From the NCBI RefSeq assembly GCF_008692785.1, contig NZ_VXJV01000001.1:248001-312000 (forward strand): a stretch of 64,000 nt of DNA, written 5' to 3'. Shown here one piece after another: positions 37,385-52,678 of this stretch (positions within the stretch are counted from its first letter, which is position 1; each line of letters starts with the position of its first letter). Position numbers and translations under genes: made by a program. A model generated the notes under the pieces. It made no database searches and was not told the origin of the DNA. It was given only the letters and a program-made list of their open reading frames with translations. This DNA comes from Salmonella enterica subsp. diarizonae (GTDB taxonomy: Bacteria > Pseudomonadota > Gammaproteobacteria > Enterobacterales > Enterobacteriaceae).

Positions 37385-38494
37385 TTATCGCTGCGGTAAA
37401 TAACGCAGCGGGTTTACGGATTTCCCCTTGTAACGAATTTCAAAATGCAAGCGTGTAGAGCTGGTGCCGGTGCTACCCATAGTAGCGATTTTTTGCCCCG
37501 CCTTAACTTCCTGTTGTTCCCGGACCAGCATCGTATCATTATGGGCGTAGGCGCTCAGGTAATCATCGTTATGTTTGATGATAATAAGATTACCGTAACC
37601 ACGCAGTGCGTTACCGGCATATACGACGCGCCCATCTGCGGTTGCGACGATAGCCTGTCCCTTACTGCCTGCAATGTCGATCCCTTTATTGCCCCCTTCG
37701 GAAGCGCCAAAGTTTTCGATCACTTTGCCATCCGTCGGCCAGCGCCATGCGGAAATTGGCGCGCTGGTTGACGTACTGCTTGCATTTGGTTCGGTCGTGC
37801 TTACCGTTGGTGCCGTTACAACCGTCCCAGCAGGCTTGTTGTTTGGCAACATTTTGTTAGCACTTTGTTCACCTGAGCCCTCAGAATACGTAATTGTTGG
37901 TTGAGACGCAACTGCAACGGTGGAATTTTGTGCAGGCCTGGTCACAACTCCTTGCTGTGCTGCATCCGCCTGAGTGATCGCATTTCCGCCAGTAATTGGC
38001 GTACCGGATGCGTTGCCAACTTGCAAAGTTTGCCCCACATTCAGGCTATACGGGGCAGGAATACTGTTTCGCTGGGCCAGATCGCGGAAATCGTTCCCGG
38101 TAATCCAGGCGATGTAAAAAAGCGTATCACCCTTTTTCACGGTGTAAGTACTGCCACCGGCGTAGCTACCTTTCGGAATATTCCCATACTGGCGATTGTA
38201 TACAATTCGCCCATTTTCCATCTGTACGGGCTGTTCCGCGACAGGTTGAGTTTGCAAGGGCTGCGTAACAGGACGCTGAACGGGTTGAATTTGCGGCGCT
38301 TGTTGCGTCGTCGCGCCCATTTTTGGCGGCGGTGTGATCAACATCCCGGAATTGGTATTTGATGACGAACCACCGTCCACAGATGTGACCGGCGCCGGAG
38401 GGTTTGACGAACTGGTACAACCGGCCAGCCATAGTGAAACCAGTGACAGTGCCGCAATGCGACTAACGGTGAATTTTGGGCTTCCCGCGCTCAT
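37385..38494 (-). CDS. nlpD: NlpD, amidase-activating lipoprotein
   Basis: Outer-membrane lipoprotein that activates the septal amidase AmiC. It has a lipobox LAGC (Cys about 26), a Pro/Gln-rich linker, a LysM domain ([19 protein letters not shown], about 114-158) and a C-terminal LytM domain. The LytM core is degenerate: GIDIAG stands where active enzymes have a metal-binding H-x-x-x-D, as is normal for NlpD. The length (369) is a few residues shorter than E. coli (379), in the low-complexity linker. It is upstream of rpoS and carries the rpoS promoter in relatives. Confidence 0.96.
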   Translation of the reverse strand: MSAGSPKFTVSRIAALSLVSLWLAGCTSSSNPPAPVTSVDGGSSSNTNSGMLITPPPKMGATTQQAPQIQPVQRPVTQPLQTQPVAEQPVQMENGRIVYNRQYGNIPKGSYAGGSTYTVKKGDTLFYIAWITGNDFRDLAQRNSIPAPYSLNVGQTLQVGNASGTPITGGNAITQADAAQQGVVTRPAQNSTVAVASQPTITYSEGSGEQSANKMLPNNKPAGTVVTAPTVSTTEPNASSTSTSAPISAWRWPTDGKVIENFGASEGGNKGIDIAGSKGQAIVATADGRVVYAGNALRGYGNLIIIKHNDDYLSAYAHNDTMLVREQQEVKAGQKIATMGSTGTSSTRLHFEIRYKGKSVNPLRYLPQR

Positions 38495-38668
38495 TTATCC
38501 CCCAGGAAAAATTTGGTTAACAACCAGTGACGTAAGAACCGTGCAACGCATTAAGTGAACACGGGAAAATGTGTTCACGATACGCTTAACCCACCGGGAA
38601 TAACCAGGAAAACTCCAGGTATTCGTGCCGGCTTCATCAGGCGTAATAGTGGGTGTTTGCAGGGCAAA

Positions 38669-40030
<1,362 letters not shown>

Positions 40031-40050
<20 letters not shown>

Positions 40051-41080
40051 AATCACCCATTGTGTTGATCAGTTCCCTTACTACGCTGGTGGCAAAACTG
40101 CCTGCGGGCAGCCAGAAACGTAACTCGACGGTAACGTCATCCCACCAGTTCCAGCTTAATTGTTGCGGGTAAAGCAGCATCGCTCTGCGCGACGCCTCTA
40201 CTTTTTCGCGCAGCAGCAGCGATTGCAACACCATTTCCTGGGCAATGGCGTCTTGCTCAAACGCCAGCGCCTCCCGCTGTGTTCCCCACTCTCCGCTGCC
40301 CGGCAACGACGCTGTAATCATCAGCTCTTTTTCGTCTACCCGGCGCTGCAATTCAGGCAGTTCTTCAGATGTCGCGACGAACCAGCTTCCACGACCCGCT
40401 AATTGTAGCGCATCGCCATCAACAACTTGATTAAAGTCTGGTTTCTTCAGCCGCTGGTGAACAATTTGATTAAACAACGCGCTACGCGCCGCCGACAACC
40501 AAAAACTGCGTTTATTGCGATCGCGCACCGGCGCATCACTTTGCGCCCAGCGCAGCGCGCCCTGCAAGTTGCTGCCGCCAATACCAAATCGCTGTGCGCC
40601 AAAATAGTTCGGCACGCCGCTATCGCGAATCGCCTGCAATCGTGTTTCGACATCGCGTCGATCGCTTATTTCACGCAACACCAGCGTAAATGCATTGCCT
40701 TTCAGCGCGCCTAAACGCAGCTTACGCTTGTGACGCGCGTATTCCAGCACCTTACAACCTTCCAGTTGAAACGCGCTAAAATCGGGCATCTCTTTACCCG
40801 GTACGCGCGCGCACAGCCACTGCTCGGTAACGGCGTGTTTATCTTTTTGCCCGGCAAAGCTAACTTCGCGAGCGTGAATTTTCAGGAATTTCGCCAGCGC
40901 GTCAGCGACAAAACGGGTATTGCAGCCGTTTTTCAAAATACGCAGCAGAATATGCTCGCCTTCGCCATCCGGCGTAAAGCCTAAATCTTCAATCACCACA
41001 AAATCTTCCGGATTCGCTTTCAGCAATCCGCTACTTTGTGGTTTTCCGTGCAACCAGATGAGATTGTCAAACTCTGTCAT
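40031..41080 (-). CDS. truD: TruD, tRNA pseudouridine(13) synthase
   Basis: A 349-residue pseudouridine synthase for U13 of tRNA-Glu. The catalytic Asp lies in [14 protein letters not shown] (D about 80), and the TruD-specific insertion domain follows (about 155-300). It overlaps surE by 20 bp and ispF by 4 bp. Confidence 0.96.
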
Positions 41081-41556
41081 TTCGCTGTCTTCATCAGCAG
41101 CGCGACCGCTTCGCAGGCAATCCCTTCGCCGCGCCCGGTAAATCCGAGTTTTTCTGTCGTCGTCGCCTTCACGTTAACATCATCCATATGGCAGCCGAGA
41201 TCTTCGGCGATAAATACGCGCATTTGCGGAATATGCGGCAGCATTTTCGGCGCCTGCGCAATAATGGTGACATCCACGTTACCGAGAGTGTATCCCTTCG
41301 CCTGAATACGGCGCCAGGCTTCACGCAGCAGTTCGCGGCTATCCGCCCCCTTAAATGCCGGATCGGTATCCGGGAAGAGCTTGCCGATATCGCCGAGCGC
41401 CGCAGCACCCAGCAGCGCATCGGTCAGCGCATGTAACGCCACATCGCCATCAGAATGCGCCAATAGCCCTTTTTCATACGGGATACGTACGCCGCAAATG
41501 GTAATCGGGCCTTCTCCGCCAAACGCGTGTACGTCAAAACCGTGTCCAATTCGCAT
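41077..41556 (-). CDS. ispF: IspF, 2-C-methyl-D-erythritol 2,4-cyclodiphosphate synthase
   Basis: A 159-residue enzyme of the non-mevalonate isoprenoid pathway. Metal ligands appear in [10 protein letters not shown] (D8, H10) and [15 protein letters not shown] (H42). ATG overlaps the ispD stop by one base (TAATG), and its stop overlaps truD by 4 bp. Confidence 0.97.
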   Translation of the reverse strand: MRIGHGFDVHAFGGEGPITICGVRIPYEKGLLAHSDGDVALHALTDALLGAAALGDIGKLFPDTDPAFKGADSRELLREAWRRIQAKGYTLGNVDVTIIAQAPKMLPHIPQMRVFIAEDLGCHMDDVNVKATTTEKLGFTGRGEGIACEAVALLMKTAK

Positions 41557-42266
41557 TATATTGTCTCCTGGTGGATAGTTCGGGTCAGATAAAATTCCGC
41601 CAGTGCCAGATCTTCCGGGCGGGTAACCTTGATGTTATCCGCGCGACCTTCAACCAGCGCCGGATGAAAACCGCAGTACTCCAGCGCTGACGCCTCGTCG
41701 GTGATGGTCGCACCTTCATTCAGCGCACGCGTCAGACAATCGTGCAAGAGTTCGCGGGGGAAAAACTGCGGCGTGAGCGCGTGCCATAAATCGGCGCGCT
41801 CTACGGTATGGGCAATAGCGGTTTTCCCCGGTTCGCCGCGTTTCATGGTATCGCGTACCGGACTGGCGAGGATACCGCCGACCCGGCTGTTTTCGCTGAT
41901 GGCCAGCAACCGCGCCAGGTCATCCTGATGCAAACAGGGTCTTGCCGCGTCATGCACCAGCACCCACTGCGCCTCTGCAACGGCCTGCAACCCGGCCAGA
42001 ACAGAATCAGCGCGTTCGTTGCCGCCATCCACGACTGTGATTTGCGGATGATTCGCCAGCGGAAGTTGGGCAAAGCGATAATCACCAGGGCTGATAGCAA
42101 TAACGACGCGGGTCACCCGAGGATGCGCCAGCAGCGCATGAACTGAGTGCTCCAGAATGGTTTTATTACCGATTGAGAGATACTGCTTAGGACATTCTGT
42201 TTGCATTCGGCGGCCAAATCCGGCAGCCGGCACCACGGCGCAAACGTCCAATAAAGTGGCTGCCAT
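41556..42266 (-). CDS. ispD: IspD, 4-diphosphocytidyl-2-C-methyl-D-erythritol synthase
   Basis: A 236-residue cytidylyltransferase acting before IspE and IspF in isoprenoid synthesis. It has the nucleotide loop PAAGFGRRM (about 13-21) and [10 protein letters not shown] (about 103-112). It lies 18 bp after ftsB and overlaps ispF by one base. Confidence 0.97.
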   Translation of the reverse strand: MAATLLDVCAVVPAAGFGRRMQTECPKQYLSIGNKTILEHSVHALLAHPRVTRVVIAISPGDYRFAQLPLANHPQITVVDGGNERADSVLAGLQAVAEAQWVLVHDAARPCLHQDDLARLLAISENSRVGGILASPVRDTMKRGEPGKTAIAHTVERADLWHALTPQFFPRELLHDCLTRALNEGATITDEASALEYCGFHPALVEGRADNIKVTRPEDLALAEFYLTRTIHQETI

Positions 42267-42284
42267 GTTAAATCCCTGGATGGT

Positions 42285-42596
42285 TTATCGATTAGTCTGC
42301 CCCGCCGTTGCCGCGCGTTTTGAGGCGTCAGGCACCAGACGATAGAAGGTTTCGCCCGGTTTGGTCATGCTAAGTTCGTTGCGCGCGCGCTCCTCAATCG
42401 CTTCCTGTCCGCCATTGAGATCGTCAATTTCGGCAAAAAGCTGATCGTTACGCGCTTTAAGTTTGGCGTTTGTCGCCTGCTGCGCGACCACATCATCGTT
42501 GACGCGGCTATAGTCATGTATACCGTTCTTACCGAACCACAGCGAATACTGTAGCCAGACCAGTAAAGCCAGCAACAGCAGCGTTAGTTTACCCAT
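42285..42596 (-). CDS. ftsB: FtsB, divisome protein
   Basis: A 103-residue bitopic inner-membrane protein of the FtsQLB complex. Its N-terminal helix (about 4-21, [18 protein letters not shown]) is followed by a periplasmic leucine-zipper coiled coil (about 30-65). It is the first gene of the ftsB-ispD-ispF-truD-surE-pcm cluster. Confidence 0.96.
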   Translation of the reverse strand: MGKLTLLLLALLVWLQYSLWFGKNGIHDYSRVNDDVVAQQATNAKLKARNDQLFAEIDDLNGGQEAIEERARNELSMTKPGETFYRLVPDASKRAATAGQTNR

Positions 42597-42786
42597 CCTG
42601 CCCCCTGAAAAACGGCATCATCATCCCATAACGACCTCTGTGACTCCACATTAAGGACGGGATTGCCGCGACAACGCCGGCAAATGTACCACATTTGCCG
42701 GGTGTTACGTATACCCGAGTAAGGAGAACATAATCTCATTGTTGGTTACGGTTTGAATTATGACCGGAGGCGCAGTGATAACCCAT

Positions 42787-43110
42787 CTACCCTAGTAACC
42801 ATATAAATAACACGCCAAACAGCGCGCCTACCGCCAGTAGAGTAAACATAATGCTAAAAAGTATCTTGCCCTTTACCAGCAGATGCAACGCAATGCCGAT
42901 AATCACCGATACTGGCATTAACGCGAGGAAAAAGGGCCAGGTATAGAGAAAGAAAAACAGCGTGTTAGGGCCATAAAGCAGAAAAGGTATCCCCAACGCC
43001 AGCAGCCACGACACAAAGCCGACCACCGCCCCCGGTAATGAACTGGTGGTGTCATCGTCGACAATGAAGGCGTCTGACCTTGTGAAAGTAATGTTATGGC
43101 TATTACGCAT
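42787..43110 (-). CDS. ygbE: YgbE, DUF3561 inner-membrane protein
   Basis: A 107-residue protein of unknown function with three or four hydrophobic helices (LPGAVVGFVSWLLALGIPFL, LFFFLYTWPFFLALMPVSV, then two more). ATG 43110 (MRNSHNITF) gives the E. coli length and has AGGA upstream; the frame to 43143 is longer. It lies between cysC and ftsB, the conserved location. Confidence 0.9.
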   Translation of the reverse strand: MRNSHNITFTRSDAFIVDDDTTSSLPGAVVGFVSWLLALGIPFLLYGPNTLFFFLYTWPFFLALMPVSVIIGIALHLLVKGKILFSIMFTLLAVGALFGVLFIWLLG

Positions 43111-43160
43111 ATCAAATCCTGTAACCTTGACCATACCAGGCATACAAGCCCGGTGGTGCC

Positions 43161-45192
<2,032 letters not shown>

Positions 45193-45201
45193 GGCGGCTC
45201 C

Positions 45202-46110
45202 TTAGAAATACCCCTGACGTTTTTTAAGCTCCATCGACCCCGCCTGATCGCGGTCAATCATCCTCCCCTGGCGCTCGCTGGTGGTGGAAACCAGCATCTC
45301 TTCGATAATTTCCGGCAGCGTTTGCGCATGGGATTCCACCGCCCCGGTGAGCGGCCAACAGCCAAGTGTACGGAAGCGCACCATCCTTTTTTTGATGACT
45401 TCGCCAGGCTGGAGATCGATACGATCGTCATCCACCATCATCAACATGCCGTCACGTTCCAGAACCGGGCGTTCAGCAGCCAAATACAGCGGCACAATGT
45501 CGATGTTTTCCAGCCAGATGTATTGCCAGATATCCTGCTCTGTCCAGTTGGAGAGCGGGAAGACGCGTATACTTTCGCCTTTATTAATCTGACCGTTATA
45601 GTTGCGCCATAACTCCGGCCGCTGGTTTTTCGGGTCCCAGCGATGGAAACGGTCACGAAAGGAGTAAATACGTTCTTTCGCGCGGGATTTTTCCTCATCG
45701 CGCCTTGCGCCGCCGAACGCGGCATCAAAACCGTACTTATTCAACGCCTGCTTTAACCCTTCGGTTTTCATAATGTCGGTGTGTTTAGCGCTACCGTGAA
45801 CGAACGGATTGATGCCCATCGCCACGCCTTCCGGATTTTTATGTACCAGCAATTCGCAGCCGTATGCGTTGGCGGTACGATCGCGAAAGGCGTACATCTC
45901 ACGGAATTTCCAACCGGTATCAACGTGCAATAGCGGGAACGGTAACGTACCCGGATAAAACGCCTTACGCGCCAGATGCAGCATGACGCTGGAGTCTTTA
46001 CCAATGGAGTACAGCATGACCGGATTAGCGAATTCCGCTGCCACTTCACGGATAATGTGGATACTTTCCGCCTCCAGTTGCCGCAGGTGGGTGAGTCGTT
46101 TTTGATCCAT
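45202..46110 (-). CDS. cysD: CysD, sulfate adenylyltransferase catalytic subunit
   Basis: A 302-residue PAPS-reductase-like fold enzyme that adenylates sulfate with CysN. The PP-loop motif is [11 protein letters not shown] (about 34-44); [15 protein letters not shown] (about 130-144) is typical. ATG 46110 (MDQKRLTHL) gives the E. coli length. It is first in cysDNC, whose transcription needs CysB; I did not map the CysB site in the 46111-46360 gap to iap. Confidence 0.97.
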
Positions 46111-46360
46111 AACCGTTCCTTTGCAATACCGTTTTTTGCTAAACATTTCGATTACACGACTATAGGGAGCGCAGGAGAGTGAATGAAATGACGAATTGGA
46201 ATGAGTAGTTCCTCAAAGGAATAACGCGGCCCAAAAACCAATATCAAAAAATGCTTAACGTACCGGATTCCCGGCATTTAGGAGCAAATGAAATTGTGTT
46301 AACACGATCGCAGTTTCATACTAACCGGGTAAAATTTTGTTCTGTATTTAAGGACTCATT

Positions 46361-47407
46361 ATGTTTTCCGCAACGCGCCGTTTTACCGTCATTCTGGCGC
46401 TCGGCGTAGGCTTTATCCTTCCTGCACAAGCAGCATCACCAGGGCCTGGTGAAATAGCGAATACTCAGGCACGACATATCGCCACCTTTTTTCCCGGGAG
46501 AATGACTGGCTCCCCCGCCGAGATGTTATCTGCCGATTATTTACGCCAACAATTTACCCAGATGGGATACCAAAGCGATATTCGAACGTTTAATAGCCGA
46601 TTTATTTATACCACGAAGGATAATCGCAAAAACTGGCATAACGTGACGGGCAGTACGGTCATTGCCGCCCATGAAGGGCGCGTGCCGCAACAGATCATCA
46701 TCATGGCGCATCTGGATACCTACGCTCCGCAGAGCGATGCCGATGTTGATGCCAATCTGGGCGGTTTAACGTTACAGGGAATGGATGATAATGCCGCGGG
46801 ATTAGGCGTTATGCTGGAACTGGCGGCGCGTCTGAAAGATATACCGACCCATTATGGGATTCGTTTTATCGCCACCAGCGGGGAAGAAGAGGGAAAGCCA
46901 GGCGCGGAAAATTTACTCAAACGAATGAGTGACGCTGAGAAGAAAAATACGCTGCTGGTCATTAATTTCGATAATCTGATTGTTGGCGACAAGCTCTATT
47001 TTAATAGCGGGAAAAATACGCCGGAAGCGGTGCGTACACTGACCCGCGATCGAGCATTAGCGATTGCGCGCCGTTATGGTATCGCCGCCAGCACCAATCC
47101 GGGGCTCAATCCGTCCTACCCCAAAGGAACGGGTTGCTGTAATGATGCGGAGGTTTTCGATAAAGCGGGAATTTCTGTGCTTTCCGTTGAGGCGACAAAC
47201 TGGAATCTGGGTAAAAAAGACGGATACCAGCAACGCGCGAAAAATGCTTCCTTCCCGAACGGCAATAGCTGGCACGACGTACGGCTTGATAATCAACAGC
47301 ATATTGACAAGGCGCTGCCAGGACGAATTGAGCGCCGTAGTCGCGACGTAGTACGGATAATACTGCCGCTAGTAAAAGAGCTGGCGAAGACGGAAAAGAC
47401 ATCCTGA
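46361..47407 (+). CDS. iap: Iap, alkaline phosphatase isozyme conversion aminopeptidase
   Basis: A 348-residue periplasmic M28-family metallopeptidase that in E. coli trims the alkaline phosphatase N-terminus. It has a signal peptide (about 1-24, ending in PAQA), zinc ligands in MAHLDTY (about 113) and QGMDDNAAG (about 145), and catalytic TSGEEEG (about 174). It lies between cysD and the CRISPR array, the conserved place in E. coli and Salmonella. Confidence 0.94.
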   Translation: MFSATRRFTVILALGVGFILPAQAASPGPGEIANTQARHIATFFPGRMTGSPAEMLSADYLRQQFTQMGYQSDIRTFNSRFIYTTKDNRKNWHNVTGSTVIAAHEGRVPQQIIIMAHLDTYAPQSDADVDANLGGLTLQGMDDNAAGLGVMLELAARLKDIPTHYGIRFIATSGEEEGKPGAENLLKRMSDAEKKNTLLVINFDNLIVGDKLYFNSGKNTPEAVRTLTRDRALAIARRYGIAASTNPGLNPSYPKGTGCCNDAEVFDKAGISVLSVEATNWNLGKKDGYQQRAKNASFPNGNSWHDVRLDNQQHIDKALPGRIERRSRDVVRIILPLVKELAKTEKTS

Positions 47408-47421
47408 TCTGCTGGTAAAAA

Positions 47422-48914
47422 TAGCTTATCCCCGCTGACGCGGGGAACACGACCACAGTAACTTCAGCAGCCTGACCGGCAGCGGTTTATCCCCGCTGAC
47501 GCGGGGAACACGCGTAGAAGCTGTTGACGTCAGCGAGCGCAAACGGTTTATCCCCGCTAGCGCGGGGAACACGTATTATAGCGGGTAATTGAGGAGAAAA
47601 TCATCGGTTTATCCCCGCTGGCGCGGGGAACACCTGGTTGGTTATATCGACAATTCCGGGCTGCACGGTTTATCCCCGCTGGCGCGGGGAACACCGTAAC
47701 CTAAATCAATGCTCAAGGTCGTCCACCGGTTTATCCCCGCTGGCGCGGGGAACACCCCAGCCCGTAACGGGGGTGGGTCAGTTTATCCGGTTTATCCCCG
47801 CTGGCGCGGGGAACACTGCCCTTTCAACCCAGCCTAGGTTATCGTGGACGGTTTATCCCCGCTGGCGCGGGGAACACATCTCCGGGGTGCTGTGCGGGGT
47901 CCTGCTGAACGGTTTATCCCCGCTGGCGCGGGGAACACATCAAGACCACCGACCTGATACAGGATCGAACCGGTTTATCCCCGCTGGCGCGGGGAACACG
48001 GTGTCGTGAAGACTATCAAGGCCGTACCACCCGGTTTATCCCCGCTGGCGCGGGGAACACACGGGAAGAACACACAGCAGTATCAAGACTGGCGGTTTAT
48101 CCCCGCTGGCGCGGGGAACACCTCCTGTTTTGCCCACGCGTATTTAAACGGGTCGGTTTATCCCCGCTGGCGCGGGGAACACCGTATTTCGTCCACATAT
48201 CCCGGCACTTCCTGCGGTTTATCCCCGCTGGCGCGGGGAACACCACTGGTTTGAGTACAACAACGGCAAGGGAAACGGTTTATCCCCGCTGGCGCGGGGA
48301 ACACTGTCAGGATACACCTCTCACAGATTCCCGTCGCGGTTTATCCCCGCTGGCGCGGGGAACACTCGCTGGGAAGGGTGCTGCGGTCTGCCAGACTCGG
48401 TTTATCCCCGCTGGCGCGGGGAACACGCGATGCGTGGGCTAGCGGTGATCCGAAAGCCAGGTTTATCCCCGCTGGCGCGGGGAACACCAGCCAGGGCGAT
48501 GGTAATGGCGCGCCAGTATCGGTTTATCCCCGCTGGCGCGGGGAACACCTGCTCGTCAGTGATACCAGCACGGCGCTGCGCGGTTTATCCCCGCTGGCGC
48601 GGGGAACACGTTTTCGAATACCCCAAAGCCACGGCAATATCCGGTTTATCCCCGCTGGCGCGGGGAACACCTATGGAGCTGGCCGGAGAGTATATGCGCC
48701 GCCGGTTTATCCCCGCTGGCGCGGGGAACACTAGCAAAAACCCCGCGTCGGCGGGGTTCTCATCGGTTTATCCCCGCTGGCGCGGGGAACACAGCGTCCG
48801 GATTGCCGTTACTGAAATTCACCGCGGTTTATCCCCGCTGGCGCGGGGAACACGGCAATGCACCCACATCACCGGCTGTTGGTTTCGGTTTATCCCCGCT
48901 GGCGCGGGGAACAC
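47422..48914 (-). CRISPR. Type I-E CRISPR array, 25 repeats and 24 spacers
   Basis: Twenty-five 29-bp repeats occur at an exact 61-bp period from 47422 to 48914, so all 24 spacers are 32 bp. On the plus strand the consensus is GGTTTATCCCCGCTGGCGCG with flanking bases C and GGGAACAC. The repeat at 47422 is the most degenerate (four mismatches), those at 47483 and 47544 have single changes, and 48459 differs at its first base. Degeneration at the iap end and the AT-rich leader on the cas2 side show minus-strand transcription from right to left. The transcript repeat has the CCCCGC/GCGGGG hairpin cut by Cas6e. I could not match spacers to phages here. Confidence 0.98.
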
Positions 48915-49010
48915 ACTAAATCTATATATTTGTTCCAGAAAGCCTTTTTTGCCACCCAACAATCCACCAACATTAAGATAACAATTTCTTATTATTAAAG
49001 AACGTTCAAC
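48915..49010 (-). promoter_or_regulatory. CRISPR leader
   Basis: An AT-rich 96-bp segment between the last repeat and the cas2 stop codon, on the side with perfect repeats. It should hold the array promoter and the integration signals for new spacers. I did not find a convincing IHF site at the position known from E. coli. Confidence 0.75.
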
Positions 49011-50220
<1,210 letters not shown>

Positions 50221-50224
<4 letters not shown>

Positions 50225-50871
50225 TCACTGTCTCCGGGTTTGATCAACATCATCCCGCAGCCAAATGCCCGGCTTTTACCGTATCCCTGCACCAGCCGTT
50301 GCAGAAACAGCACAGGGTTATTCACCACCAGCACACCTGCATAGTCCACACTGCTAAACTGAATCATCTGCCGGGATTTTTCGCGTCGTATCTGCTGTTG
50401 CCGATAAGCATCGACACTTGCCTCGCGCAGAGAGAATCCATTTTGTTCACCCTGGCGCGATAACCACTCCAGCGCTGCCTGCTGCTGATAAGTCCAGATA
50501 TCCCGACTATCAGGCTGCGTTTTTACCTGACGCTTCGCCTCCATCAACAGATCGTGGCGCTTACCCGCTTTACAAATGGTTGGATTTGCGCGCAGGGTAA
50601 AACGTAGTATCTGACCAACACTTAGCTCAGGGGCAAATGGGCGACACTGTACGTCGAAAATCGCGCTCTCCGCTGGCCGTTCCTGTGACAGAACAAAAAA
50701 GCGAAACGCCCCCTGTAGCTCTTCACGACGATAGAGAAACTGCCGTTCCTTGCCGCCGGGAAAGAGCTCCCATAGCCACTGGTGCATCACGTACTCGCCG
50801 CGCTCCACAAGGTGAAGTAGCTGCGAGGGAACAAGCTGAGCAGTATGTAAAGTTATTCTTGAGAGATACAC
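50221..50871 (-). CDS. cas6e: Cas6e (CasE/Cse3), crRNA-processing endonuclease
   Basis: A 216-residue RAMP protein that cuts pre-crRNA at the base of the repeat hairpin and stays in Cascade. The GTG at 50871 has AAGGAGG upstream and is preferred over the ATG at 50892. The catalytic-type His near residue 20-25 (LLHLVERG) and the C-terminal glycine-rich loop GYGKSRAFGCGMM are present. It overlaps cas5e by 19 bp. Confidence 0.93.
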
Positions 50872-51599
50872 GCGTCCTCCTTGCGAAGCCACTGCCCCTG
50901 ATTCACGCTACGTTCACCGAACAGCCATTGCTGGCGGCTCAACGGCATGTCGCGACGACGTAATATTTTGTTTGCCGTTAAGCCCTCGTGTTCACCTTCC
51001 CACCAGCATTCGTTCTGTAATCTGGGGAGAGTCAGTTTCAGCGCATTGAATTTATCCTGATACTGACGATACGCTTCGCGTAACACATCCGCCGCACTCC
51101 CTTCCAGCAGTTGCGGCGCAAGCGGCAACGCCAGAGGGTGACTTTTGCGCCCCAGATACAGCGGGAACACAGGATGTTGTAACGACGCCTGAAGCTGCGC
51201 CAACGTGTAAGGTGCGTCCGGCGTCGCGCTGACAGCGATCATCCACCAGGCGTCGGTGTAGTAGTCGCGTCGGGAAATCAGCGCGCTCAGTAACTCAGGA
51301 TCCTGCAACTCTTCACAGCGGCTGAAGTAACGTGCCTTACGTACCTCTTTCGGCATCTGGACGGTGTGATAATCCCTCGCCCAGCGAGGGTTGCGGCTGG
51401 CGCACAGCAAAAAGGAATAGTGACGATTAAACGCACTTAGCCGTTCCTCTTCATCACGCCGAATACCCAGCGCCGCCGCCAGCAGCCCCAGCAACGCCGA
51501 GCGCGAGGGCAGATCATGGCTGTGGCGCACTTCGCCTGGCGCATCCACGCCCCAGGACGCCATCGGCCCGTGAAGATGAAAAACCAGATATTGGCTCAT
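50853..51599 (-). CDS. cas5e: Cas5e (CasD), Cascade subunit binding the crRNA 5' handle
   Basis: A 248-residue RAMP protein. The start region YLVFHLHGPMASWGVDAPGEVR and DLPSRSALLGLLAAALGI are typical of Cas5e. ATG 51599 has AAGGGG upstream; the frame to 51629 would overlap cas7e further. The gene lies between cas7e and cas6e, the usual I-E order. Confidence 0.93.
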   Translation of the reverse strand: MSQYLVFHLHGPMASWGVDAPGEVRHSHDLPSRSALLGLLAAALGIRRDEEERLSAFNRHYSFLLCASRNPRWARDYHTVQMPKEVRKARYFSRCEELQDPELLSALISRRDYYTDAWWMIAVSATPDAPYTLAQLQASLQHPVFPLYLGRKSHPLALPLAPQLLEGSAADVLREAYRQYQDKFNALKLTLPRLQNECWWEGEHEGLTANKILRRRDMPLSRQQWLFGERSVNQGQWLRKEDACISQE

Positions 51600-51609
51600 A
51601 AGCCGCCCC

Positions 51610-52665
51610 TTACGCGCAGATGAAATCAAGCATGTCTTTCATGCTTCCCTGCTGATTCATAACGTTAAAGTCTTTGAACGCAGTCTCCTGTGCATAGACC
51701 GCATTCATATTTTCACGCAGCGCGGTAATACGCTTAACCGCAACGTTCAATTGGTCTGTACCGTTGATCGGTTCATAAAACGCGGCCGCCAGTGAACGTG
51801 GTTGGTCGGTGCCTTTTTCGGCCAGCGCCCACGAGGCATAGGCACGGCTGGCAAAGCTGTTCTGCTTGCCGGTCGGCGAGACTTTCAGCGCCGCTTCAGT
51901 AAAGGCCCGCAGCGTTTTGTTTGCCAGCTCTTCATTGCCGTTAAGGTTTTTTACCAGCAGATCTTTGTCGATGCAGATATAGGTGTAAAACAGCGCGGAG
52001 CCAAAGCCGGTTTCGCCGAGATGGCCTGCGCCTGCATCATCGGAGGCGGCGCGCAGATCGTCAACGGCGGTAAAGAAATCATCTTCGACGATAGTTTCGC
52101 TGACGCCAAACGCGTGCGCAACCTGGCAGGCGGCTTCAACGTTAAAATCGGGTTTATTGGCCAGCATACGACCAAACATCGCAATATCGACGGCCATACG
52201 ATCGTGACGCAACAGTGCAGCCTCTTCTTCCGTCGCCGGACGTTTTTCTTCCGCCAGACGGTGTGCCAGCGCTTTTACCGCCTCAAACTCAGCAGGGCTG
52301 ATATGCACCAGTTGCTCGGTGTCCGCGTTCGTTAATGGATCTTTCGCTTTCTTGTCTGCCTTTATTTTACCAAAACAGTTGGCGATTTTTTCCACATATT
52401 CAACCGCTTTTTTGGCGTCAATACCGCTATCAATCAGGATTTGCGCCGCTTCACGCGCGATGCGCCCGCTGCGAATACCGATATTCCCGGCCAGCGCCTG
52501 TTCAAACAATTCAGAGGTGCGCCATGCGCGTTTCAGGCTTTGCGAAGAGATACGCAAACGCGTTGCGCCACCAAGCACTACCGTTTTTGGCGCGCCGGTG
52601 TCGTCACGGTTGAGGTTGGCGGCAGGATAAGCGGTTAATAAATGGAGTTGAATAAACGTTGTCAT
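51610..52665 (-). CDS. cas7e: Cas7e (CasC/Cse4), Cascade backbone
   Basis: A 351-residue protein; six copies form the crRNA-binding backbone of Cascade. The N-terminus (MTTFIQLHLLTAYPAANLNR) and LGGATRLRISSQSLKRAWR (about 31-49) are diagnostic. ATG 52665 is used; the open frame reaches 52701 into cse2. It ends 10 bp before the cas5e start. Confidence 0.94.
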   Translation of the reverse strand: MTTFIQLHLLTAYPAANLNRDDTGAPKTVVLGGATRLRISSQSLKRAWRTSELFEQALAGNIGIRSGRIAREAAQILIDSGIDAKKAVEYVEKIANCFGKIKADKKAKDPLTNADTEQLVHISPAEFEAVKALAHRLAEEKRPATEEEAALLRHDRMAVDIAMFGRMLANKPDFNVEAACQVAHAFGVSETIVEDDFFTAVDDLRAASDDAGAGHLGETGFGSALFYTYICIDKDLLVKNLNGNEELANKTLRAFTEAALKVSPTGKQNSFASRAYASWALAEKGTDQPRSLAAAFYEPINGTDQLNVAVKRITALRENMNAVYAQETAFKDFNVMNQQGSMKDMLDFICA

Positions 52666-52678
52666 TTGAGAGTCCCTG

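Noticed and set aside
47638-48981. Several plus-strand ORFs with repeated GLSPLARGT, RFIPAGAGNT and VYPRWRGEH blocks
   Set aside because: They are translations of the CRISPR repeats in different frames; the period is exactly that of the array. Such entries are a known annotation artefact.
48979-48991. IHF-like site in the CRISPR leader
   Set aside because: It differs at one consensus position and lies 65-77 bp from the first repeat, farther than the IHF site known from E. coli.
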